In this document: positions 4,805 through 5,658 of the stretch, one piece after another
Layout of the letters: each line of letters starts with the position of its first letter
How positions within the stretch are numbered: position 1 is the stretch's first letter
Assembly: GCA_913057765.1 (NCBI GenBank)
Contig: CAJXPH010000188.1
Coordinates: forward strand, 1-5,658
Origin: an uncultured Campylobacteraceae bacterium
Lineage (GTDB): Bacteria > Campylobacterota > Campylobacteria > Campylobacterales > Arcobacteraceae
Direction: 5' to 3'
Length of the DNA stretch: 5,658 nt
Position numbers and translations under genes: made by a program
Notes under the pieces: model-generated
Told to the model about the DNA's origin: nothing
Seen by the model: only the letters and a program-made list of their open reading frames with translations
Database searches by the model: none

Positions 4805-5628
4805 ATGAATTTTTCAACTAATAAGCAAAAAGTTTATTTCAAAACTTTTGGATGTAGAACTAACGTATTTGATACTCAAGTTATGATGAGTAATTTAAAA
4901 GATTTTGAAGTAACTCAAGATGAGAAACAAGCAGATATTGTTGTTATTAACTCTTGTACTGTTACTAATAGTGCTGACAGTACAGCAAGAGGTTATATAA
5001 ATACTTTAAATAGATTTGAAAAACCTCCAAGAGTTGTATTCACTGGTTGTGGTGTTTGGACAAAAGGTGAAAATCTTTTTAAAGAAGATAAGGTCGACTC
5101 TTTATTTGGACATTCGGAAAAAGAAAAAATTAATGAATTATTACAAAATGAAGAAAGATTCTTTGATGCTGGTGATTTAGAGCATATTGATGATACTATT
5201 GTTGAAGAGTTTATAGGTAAAAGTAGGGCTTTTGTTAAAATTCAAGAAGGGTGTGATTTTAGATGTTCATATTGTATTATTCCTTATGTAAGAGGTGATG
5301 CAAGATCATATGGCGAAGATAAAATCTTAGAACAAGTTAGAACTCTTGCTTCAAATGGATTTGGAGAGTTTATTCTAACTGGTACAAATGTCGGTTCTTA
5401 TGGAAAGAAACAACACACTTCCTTAGCAAAACTTCTTAAAAAAATGTCTATGATAAAAGGTGTTAGAAGAATTAGATTGGGTTCAGTTGAGCCTATTCAA
5501 ATTGATGATGAATTTAAAGAAATTATAAATGAACCTTTCATGGCTAAACATCTTCATATAGCACTTCAACATACATCAAAAGAGATGTTAAAAATCATGA
5601 ATAGAAGAAATAAAGTATTATCTGACTT
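4805..5628 (+). CDS. mtaB: tRNA (t6A37) methylthiotransferase MtaB, 5' part only (cut by adapter)
   Basis: MtaB is a radical-SAM iron-sulfur enzyme that adds a methylthio group to t6A at position 37 of ANN-decoding tRNAs, giving ms2t6A, which stabilises codon-anticodon pairing. 274 codons are genomic. The N-terminal UPF0004 domain carries the three cysteines of the auxiliary [4Fe-4S] cluster: Cys17 (FGCRTN), Cys51 (NSCTVTN) and Cys82 (TGCGVW). The radical-SAM domain has IQEGCDFRCSYCIIP with Cys150, Cys154 and Cys157 in the CxxxCxxC pattern. NSCTVTN and the short linker favour MtaB over MiaB or RimO. The frame stays open to the window end, but residues after KVLSD (FCLLYTSPSP) come from the adapter. 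Missing are the rest of the radical-SAM barrel and the C-terminal TRAM domain, if present. It is the third gene of the aroB operon. The start ATG is supported by GGAGAG nine bases upstream. Confidence 0.92.
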
Positions 5629-5658
5629 CTGTCTCTTATACACATCTCCGAGCCCACG
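5629..5658 (+). other. Untrimmed Nextera read-2 adapter, reverse complement (non-genomic)
   Basis: CTGTCTCTTATACACATCT (5629-5647) is the reverse complement of the Tn5 mosaic end. CCGAGCCCACG (5648-5658) continues exactly into the Nextera read-2 (i7 side) adapter. Genomic sequence ends at about 5628. A frame through it gives the artefact residues CLLYTSPSP at the end of mtaB. Confidence 0.98.

Overview
The genomic part of this window (about positions 50-5628) is very AT-rich. It looks like a fragment of an Arcobacter-like member of the Campylobacterota. The evidence is the strong A/T codon bias, TATAAT -10 boxes behind T-rich runs with no clear -35 box, and the order aroB - MscS-family channel - mtaB, which I recall from Helicobacter pylori and relatives. 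The genus is an inference; no rRNA or other marker gene is present.

Both extreme ends are not genomic. Positions 1-49 are an Illumina Nextera i5 adapter with a readable 8-base index and the Tn5 mosaic end. Positions 5629-5658 are the reverse complement of the Nextera read-2 adapter. The contig was deposited with untrimmed adapters, so the outermost gene on each side is cut and its apparent terminus is chimeric.

Layout. (1) 50-410, minus strand: 5' part of an unrecognised acidic protein. (2) 411-503: back-to-back promoters for the divergent transcripts. (3) 504-1216, plus strand: a two-gene unit of a small DUF6172-like protein and a RidA-family protein. (4) 1297-1647: a small secreted protein of unknown function with its own promoter and a good intrinsic terminator overlapping its stop codon. 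(5) 1648-1902: a 255-base gap with several possible -10 boxes, an operator-like palindrome and a small GC-rich patch. (6) 1903-5628: a tightly packed operon of aroB (3-dehydroquinate synthase, shikimate pathway), a 615-residue MscS-type channel with a signal peptide and a long charged coiled coil, starting at TTG one base after aroB, and the first 274 codons of mtaB (tRNA ms2t6A methylthiotransferase).

The products of the last operon have no obvious shared pathway (aromatic amino-acid precursors, osmotic release, tRNA modification), so it reads as a conserved housekeeping cluster. I see no mobile element, CRISPR array, defence system, tRNA or rRNA. The window is mostly ordinary chromosome. 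The most solid unusual observation is the adapter contamination. The others are small regulatory or structural signals: an inverted repeat around the promoter and ribosome-binding site of the secreted-protein gene, A7/A8 tracts with a slippery site in the channel gene, and a GC-rich hairpin inside that gene.
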